From: CAIKMD01 sp963702925
Lineage (GTDB): Bacteria; Pseudomonadota; Alphaproteobacteria; ATCC43930; CGMCC-115725
Length of the DNA stretch: 64,000 bases
Reading direction: 5' to 3'
NCBI GenBank assembly: GCA_963702925.1
Contig: OY969771.1
Location: 3,162,001 to 3,226,000, forward strand
Shown here: in pieces, positions 46,156 to 53,847 of the stretch
Position numbering within the stretch: the stretch's first letter is position 1
Layout of the letters: every line of letters starts with the position of its first letter
The notes under the pieces: generated by a model
The model's input: the letters and a program-made list of their open reading frames with translations, nothing else
Databases searched by the model: none
Told to the model about the DNA's origin: nothing
Position numbers and translations under genes: made by a program

Positions 46156-46655
46156 GATTGCGCCGGGCGCTTGGCCACGGCTTTGGTCTGGGCCTTGCGC
46201 CACGCGTCGAGCCGCTTGGCGACGCGTTTGTCGCTCAGCGCCAGGATCGAAGCCGCCAGCAAAGCGGCGTTGATTGCGCCCGCCTTGCCGATGGCGAGGG
46301 TTCCCACCGGCACGCCGCCTGGCATCTGCACGATCGAGAGGAAGCTGTCGACGCCCTTTAAGGCCGCGCTCTCCACCGGCACGCCAAGGATCGGCAGCGG
46401 CGTCATCGCGGCGGTCATGCCCGGCAGATGCGCGGCCCCGCCGGCACCGGCGATGATGACTTTGAGCCCGCGGCTGCGCGCTTTGCGCGCGTAAGCGTAA
46501 AGCCGATTGGGCGTGCGATGGGCGGAAACGATCCGCGACTCAAAAGCGATGCCGAGCAGATCGAGCGTCTCTGCCGCATGGCGCATCGTGTTCCAGTCGG
46601 ACTGGCTGCCCATGATGATTCCGACAGCGGGCTTTGCGCCGCGCTTGGCCGCCAT
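46152..46655 (-). CDS. purE: N5-carboxyaminoimidazole ribonucleotide mutase
   Basis: The 167-residue class I PurE has GIIMGSQSDW near residue 12, the catalytic SAHRTP near 43, and GAGGAAHLPGM near 70. It converts N5-CAIR to CAIR in purine synthesis. It is the first gene of the purEK operon. The C-terminus is longer and more basic than in E. coli. Confidence 0.97.
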   Translation of the reverse strand: MAAKRGAKPAVGIIMGSQSDWNTMRHAAETLDLLGIAFESRIVSAHRTPNRLYAYARKARSRGLKVIIAGAGGAAHLPGMTAAMTPLPILGVPVESAALKGVDSFLSIVQMPGGVPVGTLAIGKAGAINAALLAASILALSDKRVAKRLDAWRKAQTKAVAKRPAQS

Positions 46656-46830
46656 GGCCTCCCCCGACCAAAAAGGAAGCGCGCATTATAGGAATGGCGC
46701 GCCTCGGGGCAAGCATTGAAGCGCGCGGCCATCCCATGCCCGAGATGTCGCCAAAGCGTCACGATCAAGCCCGCTGCAGTGCCTCCTTTCGCATTGTGCG
46801 CATAGCCGCTTCTGGCGTAATTTTGTCGCA

Positions 46831-46847
46831 CGGCAGATGAACTGCCG
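46831..46847. promoter_or_regulatory. Inverted repeat at the diguanylate cyclase start
   Basis: Perfect repeat CGGCAG-ATGAA-CTGCCG; the last base is the first base of a possible GTG start at 46847. It could be an operator or an mRNA hairpin over the start. Confidence 0.35.
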
Positions 46848-47611
46848 TGAATCCAGCCATGGTCAGGGTGGGAATGGGCAGCGGCGAGCGCGAAGCGCTG
46901 GGCAACGCGGCGGTAACCGAGCCGGAGGAGCAGGGCGAGGACATCGGCGCGCCTCGCGTGCACGGCAAAGCGCGCCGCGCGACGCGGGACGAGGCTTTGC
47001 CGCTCGACGGAATCGATGAAGCAGTGCTGCCTTCCAAGCTGCGGCAAAGCTTGCAGGCGCTTGTCGCGGAAGCGGACGAGCTGCGCCGGCAACTCCATGA
47101 TGCGCGGTCGCGCATCAGCAGCTTGGAAAAGCTGGTCGACGAGGATCCGCTTATCCCGGTGTTCAACCGCCGCGCCTTTATGCGCGAGCTGACGCGCATG
47201 ATGGCCTTCGCCGGCCGCTACGGCGTGCCGGGAAGCTTGGTCTATTTCGACGTCAATAATTTGAAACAGATCAACGACACCCACGGCCACGTCGCGGGCG
47301 ACGCGGCCTTGGCGCAAGTGGTGCGGATTCTGGTCGAAAGCGTGCGGACGACCGATATCGTCGGCCGGCTGGGCGGCGATGAAATCGGCGTTCTTCTGGT
47401 CCAGACCGACACCAGCCTGGCCGAGCGCAAGGCCGAAGAGCTTGCGGCCTCGATCGAAAGACAGCCTGTTGCGTGGCAAGGGCGGGAGCTGCCGGTGAGC
47501 GTCGCGTTCGGCGTTCATGCCTTTCTCGGCGGCGAAAACGCCGTCGACGTCATCGATGCCGCCGACCGCGCGATGTATCGCCGCAAGCTCGGGCGCGATT
47601 CGGCCGGTTAA
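46847..47611 (+). CDS. GGDEF-domain diguanylate cyclase, soluble
   Basis: Up to 254 residues; the start is unclear (GTG 46847, ATG 46859 or 46874). After a disordered N-terminus and a short coiled coil (about 63-100), the GGDEF domain has FDVNNLKQINDTHGH, catalytic GGDEI near residue 194, and the inhibitory I-site RTTD five residues before it. So it should make cyclic di-GMP and be product-inhibited. It has no membrane or sensor domain. It is divergent from purE. Confidence 0.87.
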   Translation: MNPAMVRVGMGSGEREALGNAAVTEPEEQGEDIGAPRVHGKARRATRDEALPLDGIDEAVLPSKLRQSLQALVAEADELRRQLHDARSRISSLEKLVDEDPLIPVFNRRAFMRELTRMMAFAGRYGVPGSLVYFDVNNLKQINDTHGHVAGDAALAQVVRILVESVRTTDIVGRLGGDEIGVLLVQTDTSLAERKAEELAASIERQPVAWQGRELPVSVAFGVHAFLGGENAVDVIDAADRAMYRRKLGRDSAG

Positions 47612-47621
47612 ACCGGCTGCT

Positions 47622-47825
47622 TCAAGCGATGATATCGGGGAGCAGCGAATTCTCGAGCTTGGCGATGAGATCTTTGAGCGCCAATTTGCGCTTCTTCAGC
47701 CGCTGCAGGTTCAGATTGTTGGCCGGCACCTGCTCGGTGAGGCGCGCAATCGCCTGATCGAGATCGCTGTGCTCAGCTTTCAGCGCTGCGATACGCAGCT
47801 TGACCGCTTCAATGTCGAGATCCAT
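47622..47825 (-). CDS. DUF465/YdcH-family small coiled-coil protein
   Basis: A 67-residue protein that is essentially one helical hairpin: LRIAALKAEHSDLD..I.RL, then LQRLKKRKLALKD.I.KLE. This is the YdcH/DUF465 pattern. The function of this family is unknown. A related gene lies at 49083-49271. It is divergent from the TIGR02444 gene by 40 bases. Confidence 0.85.
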   Translation of the reverse strand: MDLDIEAVKLRIAALKAEHSDLDQAIARLTEQVPANNLNLQRLKKRKLALKDLIAKLENSLLPDIIA

Positions 47826-47865
47826 GAGGCAAATATTATAGCAAATTCTGTCGAGGATCGGAGCG

Positions 47866-48339
47866 ATGTCTGACGCGGCGGCGGAATTCTGGCGCTTTTC
47901 CCTGACGATTTATGCCGAGCCGGATGTGCCGGCCGCCTGCCTCGTCCTGCAGGACGAATTCGGCCGCGACGTCAATCTGGCGCTTTATTGCTGTTGGCTC
48001 GGGGCGAGTGGTCGTGGCATGTTGTCGCGCGCCGAGCTCGATGCCGCGGACCGCGATGTCGCGCCGTGGCGACGAAGCGTGATCGAGCCGCTTCGCAGTG
48101 CGCGGCGCGCAATCAAAGCCGCCATTCCCAGGAACGAGGTGCTGTATGCCAAGGCCAAATCGGCCGAGCTGGAAGCCGAGCGCGCATTGCAAGGCCAGCT
48201 CGCCGCGCGCGCGCCAGTGGCCGATTCCACCGTGCCGAGGGAAGAACGAGTTGGCACGGCGATCGCCAATCTCGCGCTTTATATCGGCGATGCCCCGGCG
48301 GCGGCGCCGATCCGTGCTGCTTTGCGGGCGATGATTTAG
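47866..48339 (+). CDS. TIGR02444/DUF2390-family protein
   Basis: A 157-residue soluble protein with FWRFSLTIYAEPDVPAACL.LQDEFG.DVNL.LYC.WL, the conserved N-terminal block of the TIGR02444 family; the C-terminal half is Ala-rich and helical. No reaction is known. It is often seen near ABC-F or DUF465 genes, and here it sits between two DUF465 genes. Confidence 0.8.
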   Translation: MSDAAAEFWRFSLTIYAEPDVPAACLVLQDEFGRDVNLALYCCWLGASGRGMLSRAELDAADRDVAPWRRSVIEPLRSARRAIKAAIPRNEVLYAKAKSAELEAERALQGQLAARAPVADSTVPREERVGTAIANLALYIGDAPAAAPIRAALRAMI

Positions 48340-48368
48340 GCCGTTTCTTCGTCGCTGCGGGCGCGGCG

Positions 48369-48953
48369 TTAGCTCATTTTGCCGTCTTCTTCGCCCCAGC
48401 GTTTCACCTTGCCGGTATCGAGCCCGAACAGGTCGAGGACGCGGCCGAGATTATGGTCGATCACGTCCTCGAGCGATTTCGGCCGGTTGTAGAAGGCCGG
48501 CACGGGCGGCGCGACGATGGCGCCCATCTCCGTGAGTGCCGACAGGTTGCGCAAATGGCCGAGATGCAGCGGCGTCTCGCGCACCATCAGCACCAGCCGG
48601 CGGCGCTCCTTGAGCATCACATCGGCGGCACGCGTCAAAAGCGAGGTGGTGACGCCCGAGGCGATCTCGGCGACGCTGCGCACCGAGCACGGCGCAACGA
48701 TCATGCCGAGCGTCTTGAACGAACCGGAAGACAGCGGCGCCGCCATGTCGCCGATCGTGTGGCAATGATCGGCCAGGGCCCGTACCTGCGCGACCTTGAT
48801 GTCGGTTTCATAGGCCAAGGTCACCTCGGCCGATTTGCTCATCACCAAGTGGGTTTCGACGGGCATCTCGCGCAGAATTTGCAGCAGCCGGACGCCATAG
48901 ATCACGCCCGAAGCCCCGCTGATTCCAACCACTAATCGTTGTGTTTCTGTCAT
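48369..48953 (-). CDS. ubiX: Flavin prenyltransferase UbiX
   Basis: At 194 residues it has VGISGASGVIYGVRLL at the N-terminus, SSGSFKTLGMIVAPCS near residue 76, and R.RRLVLM.RETPL near 116, the diagnostic UbiX pattern. It makes prenylated FMN for the decarboxylase UbiD in ubiquinone synthesis. UbiD is not in the window. Confidence 0.96.
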   Translation of the reverse strand: MTETQRLVVGISGASGVIYGVRLLQILREMPVETHLVMSKSAEVTLAYETDIKVAQVRALADHCHTIGDMAAPLSSGSFKTLGMIVAPCSVRSVAEIASGVTTSLLTRAADVMLKERRRLVLMVRETPLHLGHLRNLSALTEMGAIVAPPVPAFYNRPKSLEDVIDHNLGRVLDLFGLDTGKVKRWGEEDGKMS

Positions 48954-49011
48954 TTTATTTTCTATATTTAAGTGTTAATTCTGTGACCGCTGCTGGCGCA
49001 GCATATCCTGC

Positions 49012-49028
49012 TTGGAGCGCCGCTCCAA
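49012..49028. promoter_or_regulatory. 17-base palindrome upstream of DUF465 gene
   Basis: TTGGAGCG-C-CGCTCCAA has perfect 8-base arms with a one-base centre. It lies 54 bases before the DUF465 start and 59 bases from the ubiX start, so it may be an operator for either. Confidence 0.4.
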
Positions 49029-49082
49029 TCGGCGTTAGCATGGCGATGTTCGTGCCCTCATCTGCTTGCCACAGGAGGTGCC

Positions 49083-49271
49083 ATGTCGTTGCAAGATCGT
49101 ATCGAAGCGCTCCGGGCCCAACATCGTTCCCTGGAGCATAGCCTAGGTCAGGAAGTCTCCCGGCCTTCGCCGAACTTAGAAACCATCACAGATCTGAAAC
49201 GCCAGAAGCTCCGAATAAAAGACGAAATCGTTCAACTCGAGCATACCCAGCCCGAGCATACCCACCACTGA
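49083..49271 (+). CDS. DUF465/YdcH-family small protein
   Basis: The 62-residue protein MSLQDRIEALRAQHRSLE... ITDLKRQKLRIKDEI matches the YdcH/DUF465 helical hairpin. The C-terminus carries a short repeat of HTQPEHTHH type. It starts at ATG 49083 after CAGGAGG. It is divergent from ubiX. Confidence 0.85.
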   Translation: MSLQDRIEALRAQHRSLEHSLGQEVSRPSPNLETITDLKRQKLRIKDEIVQLEHTQPEHTHH

Positions 49272-49325
49272 CCGGCTGAGCGCGGGCTCGCTGCCCACGC
49301 TCATATCGATCCCGCGCTTATCCGG

Positions 49326-49346
49326 CCGGACCTGCCGCCGGTCCGG
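49326..49346 (+). terminator. Hairpin after DUF465 gene, possible terminator
   Basis: CCGGACC and GGTCCGG form a perfect seven-base-pair stem with a seven-base loop. No T-run follows, so termination is uncertain. Confidence 0.3.
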
Positions 49347-49434
49347 GAAAGTACTTATTTGCCCGCACCCAGCGGTTGAATGATAATTCGCCGACAATAA
49401 CGAGCCGGAAGTCGCGGCAAGGGGAGGGCGTGCC

Positions 49435-51348
49435 ATGACCATTCGCCAAGTCGAGGAACATCGCCGCTCGCTCGCCGATCCCGAGGGATTCTGGGGCGAG
49501 GCCGCGGCGGCCATCGATTGGGAGCGGCGTTGGGATCGCGTGCTCGACGACGGAAGCAAGCCGCTCTATCGCTGGTTTCGCGGCGGCAGGCTCAACACGT
49601 GTTGGAATGCGCTCGACCGCCATGTCGAACGCGGCCGCGCCGAGCAGTTGGCGCTGATTTACGACAGCCCGGTCACGGGTCAGATCAAACGCTTCACCTA
49701 TCGCCAACTGCGTGACGAGGTCGCGAAGCTGGCCGGCGCTCTTCGCGAGGTTGGGGTCGAGTGTGGCGATCGGGTCATCATCTATATGCCGCTGGTGCCG
49801 GAAGCGGTGATGGCGATGCTCGCCTGCGCACGCATTGGCGCGGTCCATTCCGTGGTGTTCGGCGGCTTTGCCGCGCCCGAGCTGGCGACCCGCATCGACG
49901 ACGCCACGCCGAAAGCGGTGTTGTCGGCCTCTTGCGGCGTCGAGCCAGGCCGGATCGTCGCCTATAAGCCGCTGCTCGACCGCGCGATCGAGCTGGCCAA
50001 GCATAAGCCGCAAGCGACGCTGCTGTTGCAGCGGCCGATGCAGCAAGGCACGCTCGTCGCCGGGCGCGACCATGATTGGGAAACCACTGTCGCTGCGGCG
50101 CAGCCCGCGCCCTGCGTGACGGTCGAAGCGACCGACCCGCTTTATATCCTTTATACCTCCGGCACGACCGGACAGCCGAAAGGGATTGTGCGCGATCACG
50201 GCGGTCACGCCGTGGCGCTTCATTGGTCGATGGCCAATGTCTACGGCATGAAGCCGGGCGAGGTGTTCTTTGCCGCCTCCGATATCGGGTGGGTGGTCGG
50301 CCATTCCTACATCGTCTATGCGCCGTTGCTTTATGGCTGCACCACCGTGCTCTACGAGGGCAAGCCGGTCGGCACGCCCGATGCCGGCGCCTATTGGCGC
50401 CTCATTGCCGAGCACGGGGTCCATGCCATGTTCACGGCGCCGACCGCCTTCCGCGCGATCAGACGCGACGATCCCGATGGCAGCTTCATCCGCCGCTACG
50501 ATCTCACGAAGTTCCGCACGCTGTTTCTCGCCGGCGAGCGCGCCGATCCCGCGACCGTGCAATGGGCGGAACAACACCTGAAGCGTCCGGTGATCGATCA
50601 TTGGTGGCAGACCGAAACCGGCTGGGCCATCAGCGCGAATTGCGTCGGGCTGGGGCTGCAACCGGTCAAGCACGGCTCGGCGACGCGGGCGGTGCCCGGC
50701 TACGATCTGCGCGTGCTCGATCCCGCGGGCGAAAGCATGAAGCCGGGTCAGATCGGCGCGCTGTGCGTGAAGCTGCCGCTGCCGCCGGGCTCTTCGCCGA
50801 CGCTGTGGCAGGCCGAAGAACGCTTCGTCAAAGCCTATCTCGCCGATTATCCGGGCTATTACCACACGGCCGATGCCGGCTACATCGACGAGGACGGCTA
50901 TGTCTTCGTCATGACCCGGACCGACGACATCATCAATGTCGCCGGCCATCGCCTGTCGACCGGCGCGATCGAAGAGGTGTTGTCATCGCATCCGGACGTG
51001 GCGGAGTGCGCAGTGATCGGGATTGCCGATGGACTCAAGGGCCAGGTGCCGCTGGGCTTGGTCGTGTTGAAGGCCGGCGCGGCGCGCGATCGTGCTGCCA
51101 TCGTCGACGAGACGGTGCGGCTGGTGCGCGAGCGCATCGGGCCGGTGGCGAGCTTCAAGACGGTCGTGGTGGTCGAGCGCCTACCCAAGACGCGCTCGGG
51201 CAAGATCCTGCGCGGCACGATGCGCGCGATTGCCGATGGCGAGGATTACAAAATGCCGGCGACGATCGACGATCCCGCGATCTTGGGCGAGATCAATGAG
51301 AGCCTCAAAGACGCGGGTTTCGCCACGCCGCGACGGGACGTCCCTTAG
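49435..51348 (+). CDS. prpE: Propionyl-CoA synthetase
   Basis: The 637-residue AMP-forming enzyme starts at ATG 49435 after AAGGGGAGG. It has the acetyl/propionyl-CoA synthetase N-terminus (FW...A..IDW), VVFGGFA, AMP-binding YTSGTTGQPKG followed by IVRD as in PrpE, WWQTETGW, and the C-terminal LPKTRSGKILR with the regulatory and catalytic Lys. It activates propionate, perhaps other short acids. Its stop overlaps that of the convergent trcR gene by four bases. Confidence 0.92.
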   Translation: MTIRQVEEHRRSLADPEGFWGEAAAAIDWERRWDRVLDDGSKPLYRWFRGGRLNTCWNALDRHVERGRAEQLALIYDSPVTGQIKRFTYRQLRDEVAKLAGALREVGVECGDRVIIYMPLVPEAVMAMLACARIGAVHSVVFGGFAAPELATRIDDATPKAVLSASCGVEPGRIVAYKPLLDRAIELAKHKPQATLLLQRPMQQGTLVAGRDHDWETTVAAAQPAPCVTVEATDPLYILYTSGTTGQPKGIVRDHGGHAVALHWSMANVYGMKPGEVFFAASDIGWVVGHSYIVYAPLLYGCTTVLYEGKPVGTPDAGAYWRLIAEHGVHAMFTAPTAFRAIRRDDPDGSFIRRYDLTKFRTLFLAGERADPATVQWAEQHLKRPVIDHWWQTETGWAISANCVGLGLQPVKHGSATRAVPGYDLRVLDPAGESMKPGQIGALCVKLPLPPGSSPTLWQAEERFVKAYLADYPGYYHTADAGYIDEDGYVFVMTRTDDIINVAGHRLSTGAIEEVLSSHPDVAECAVIGIADGLKGQVPLGLVVLKAGAARDRAAIVDETVRLVRERIGPVASFKTVVVVERLPKTRSGKILRGTMRAIADGEDYKMPATIDDPAILGEINESLKDAGFATPRRDVP

Positions 51349-51947
51349 GGCGCGGCTTCCTGGCTGCCGGCCACGTCTTCGAGGGTCGGCGGCTTGACCA
51401 ACGGGCCGTCGCCTTCGGCGCGTTTCTTGCCGCGGTTGGCGCGGGTGACGGCGGCTTCGAGCATTTCCATCGAGCACAGGCCGAGCGCCACGGGATGGCG
51501 CGGCTTGATATTGGGCGAGTTCCAATGGCTGCGGTCGCGCACTGCTTGGATCGTCGGCTTGGTGGTGCCCACCAGCTTCGAGATCTGGCCGTCGCTCAGC
51601 TCGGGATGATTCTTCAGCAGCCAGGCAATGGCGTCGGGCTTGTCCTGGCGCTTGGCGATCGGCGTGTAGCGCGGGCCGGTACGCTTCACCAGTTCGACCG
51701 GATGCGCTTCCTTGGCGATCTGGAGGCGCGAATTGACGTCTTTCTGGCAGCGCTCGATCTCGTCGATCGTCAGCTGGCCGTTGGCAATCGGATCGAGCCC
51801 TTGCATCTGCACCGCGACCTCGCCATCGGCGATCGCCTGGACCTCGAGAGCGTGCAGGCCGCAGAATTCCCCGATCTGGTCGAAGGTCAGCGAAGTGTGC
51901 TCCACCAACCAAACGGCGGTGGCTTTGGGCATCAATGGCAGCGTCAT
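51345..51947 (-). CDS. trcR: TrcR-type cell-cycle transcriptional regulator (DUF1013)
   Basis: From ATG 51947 (AGGAGG four bases upstream; ATG 51950 is too close) the protein is 200 residues. It has MPKATAVWLVE.TSLTFDQIG.FCGLH.LEVQ..ADGE, then a C-terminal helix-turn-helix segment (LSDGQISKLVGTTKPTIQAV near residue 117). This is the DUF1013 family restricted to alphaproteobacteria. A long frame upstream in the same phase is a shadow of the next gene. Confidence 0.9.
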   Translation of the reverse strand: MTLPLMPKATAVWLVEHTSLTFDQIGEFCGLHALEVQAIADGEVAVQMQGLDPIANGQLTIDEIERCQKDVNSRLQIAKEAHPVELVKRTGPRYTPIAKRQDKPDAIAWLLKNHPELSDGQISKLVGTTKPTIQAVRDRSHWNSPNIKPRHPVALGLCSMEMLEAAVTRANRGKKRAEGDGPLVKPPTLEDVAGSQEAAP

Positions 51948-52060
51948 CATTCCTCCTCGATCGCGAGGTCTTTCGCAGGGCAGGTCATCATGTGGGAGAT
52001 AGCCGGTATATAGCCCTTGGGACCGGATCAGGGAAGAGGGGGGCAGGAAAAGGCCGGTTT

Positions 52061-53062
52061 TCAGACCGAAAGCATGATCTTGCCGATATGGGCCGAGCCT
52101 TCGAGCAGGCGGTGCGCCTCGGCAGCCTGATCCAGCGGGAAAGTGCGGTAGATGACCGGCTTCACCTTGCCGGAATCGAGCAGCGGCCATACTTGTCGCT
52201 GCAAGGATGCCGCCATGGCGCCCTTTTCCGCGACGCTGCGCGGGCGCAGCCCGGAGCCGGTGAGGGTGAGCCGCTTGCCCATAATCGTGACGAAATTGAC
52301 TTCGGCGACCACGCCATGCTGGGTGGCGATGGAGACGTGGCGGCCTTCGACGGCGAGAACGCTGAGGTTCTTCTGGATGTAATCGCCGCCGATCATGTCG
52401 AGGATGACATCGACGCCGCGATTGGCGGTCGCTTCCTTGATCACCTGGACGAAATCCTGGTGCTTGTAGTCGATGGCGCGGGTCGCACCCAGCTTCTCGC
52501 AAGCGTGACATTTCTCGAGGCTGCCGGCGGTGGCAAAGATCGCGCCGGCGTTGAAGGCCTTGGCCAGCTGGATCGCCACCGTGCCGATGCCGCTCGAGCC
52601 GCCATGGATCAGGATCAATTCGCCGGGCTTGAGCTGGCCGCGCTCGAACACATTGTGCCACACGGTGAAAAAGGTTTCCGGCATGGCGGCGGCCTCGACC
52701 ATGCTGAAGCTTTTGGGCACAGGCAGACATTGCAGCTCGGGAGCGACGCAATAATTCGCATAGCCGCCGCCGGTGAGCAGGGCGCAGACCTCGTCGCCGA
52801 TCGCCAGATGACGGACCCCAAGCCCGATCGCGACCACTTTGCCCGCCACTTCGAGGCCGGGAATATCGGAAGCGCCGGGCGGCGCCGGATATTGCCCCTT
52901 GCGCTGCATGATGTCCGGACGATTGATCCCGGCCGCCGCCACCGCGATTAGCACCTCGCCGGCACCCGGGGCCGGCATCGGCCGCGTCGCCGGCCGGAGT
53001 ACTTCGGGTCCGCCCGCGTCGGCGATTTCGATGACGGTCATGGTGCTGGGAAGCGTGGTCAT
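52061..53062 (-). CDS. NAD(P)H quinone oxidoreductase (PIG3 family)
   Basis: A 333-residue MDR enzyme from ATG 53062, with ATG 53041 as an alternative. It has G.ADG.NRPD-like INRPDIMQRKG.YP.PPG, the GxxGxG-type HGGSSGIGTVAIQLA near residue 150, and ILDMIGGDY near 221, matching the TP53I3/PIG3 group. It reduces quinones or electrophiles with NADPH. It lies 113 bases upstream of trcR on the same strand. Confidence 0.9.
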   Translation of the reverse strand: MTTLPSTMTVIEIADAGGPEVLRPATRPMPAPGAGEVLIAVAAAGINRPDIMQRKGQYPAPPGASDIPGLEVAGKVVAIGLGVRHLAIGDEVCALLTGGGYANYCVAPELQCLPVPKSFSMVEAAAMPETFFTVWHNVFERGQLKPGELILIHGGSSGIGTVAIQLAKAFNAGAIFATAGSLEKCHACEKLGATRAIDYKHQDFVQVIKEATANRGVDVILDMIGGDYIQKNLSVLAVEGRHVSIATQHGVVAEVNFVTIMGKRLTLTGSGLRPRSVAEKGAMAASLQRQVWPLLDSGKVKPVIYRTFPLDQAAEAHRLLEGSAHIGKIMLSV

Positions 53063-53145
53063 CAACCCCAATCCTCGCGTTTCGTCTCGATTGAACCTCT
53101 AGCCCGATCGCGCCACACTGGCAACAGTCTGAGGGAGCCGATTCC

Positions 53146-53328
53146 ATGGATGACGAAGACCTGGAACCGCGCCGCAAAGCGCCGAAATTGCGCGATCTTA
53201 CGCCGCTTTCGATCGCCGAGCTGGAAACCTATATCCAAGAGCTCGAGGGCGAGATCCTGCGCGTCCGCGACGCGATCGGCGCCAAGCGCCAGCAACGCGG
53301 CGGCGCGGAAGGCCTCTTCAAGCGATGA
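53146..53328 (+). CDS. DUF1192-family small protein
   Basis: A 60-residue protein that matches DUF1192: acidic N-terminus, DLTPLSIAELE.YI..LE.EI.R helix, and a basic tail. It starts at ATG 53146 after GAGGGAG. DUF1192 is an alphaproteobacterial family of unknown function. It is 69 bases before the thioesterase gene on the same strand. Confidence 0.85.
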   Translation: MDDEDLEPRRKAPKLRDLTPLSIAELETYIQELEGEILRVRDAIGAKRQQRGGAEGLFKR

Positions 53329-53397
53329 GGCGGTGGGCTTGAGCGGCGCAACGGCGATTTTAACCTTTGCTGCCAGGTCCCGGATGGGCCGGGCGCC

Positions 53398-53847
53398 ATG
53401 AGCGCTCGCGACGACGCACGCGTCGTCCGGCGCATGGATTACAAACATTTCCTTGCGATCCCGACGCGTTGGATGGACAACGACATCTACGGCCACGTCA
53501 ACAACGTGGTCTATTATTCCTATTTCGATACGGTGGTGAACGAGTACTTGATCGCGAGCGGCGCACTCGACATCCATTCAGGCGGGGTCATCGGCCTCGT
53601 GGTGGAAACCATGTGCCGCTATTTCGAGCCGCTGGCCTTTCCCGAAACGGTCGATGCCGGCCTACGCGTCGCGCATTTGGGCCGCAGCAGCGTGCGCTAC
53701 GAGATCGCGATCTTCCGTCGCGATGCCGAGACACCGGCGGCGCTCGGTCACTTCGTCCATGTCTATGTCGATCGTCAAACCCGCCGGCCGGTGCCATTGG
53801 CAGCACCGCTGCGCCAAGCCTTGGAGCTAATCAGTGCTGCGAGTTGA
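53398..53847 (+). CDS. Hotdog-fold acyl-CoA thioesterase (4HBT/YbgC-like)
   Basis: A 149-residue hotdog protein with RWMDNDIYGHVNNVVYYSYFD near residue 24, the 4-hydroxybenzoyl-CoA thioesterase signature whose Asp (here in the WMDNDIYGHVNN stretch) is catalytic. It should hydrolyse an acyl-CoA in the cytoplasm. Its last 14 bases overlap the start of the large coiled-coil gene, so the two are co-translated. Confidence 0.86.
   Translation: MSARDDARVVRRMDYKHFLAIPTRWMDNDIYGHVNNVVYYSYFDTVVNEYLIASGALDIHSGGVIGLVVETMCRYFEPLAFPETVDAGLRVAHLGRSSVRYEIAIFRRDAETPAALGHFVHVYVDRQTRRPVPLAAPLRQALELISAAS

Noticed and set aside
49318..50949. A 543-codon minus-strand frame opposite prpE
   Set aside because: It is an antisense shadow of prpE with compositionally biased translation.
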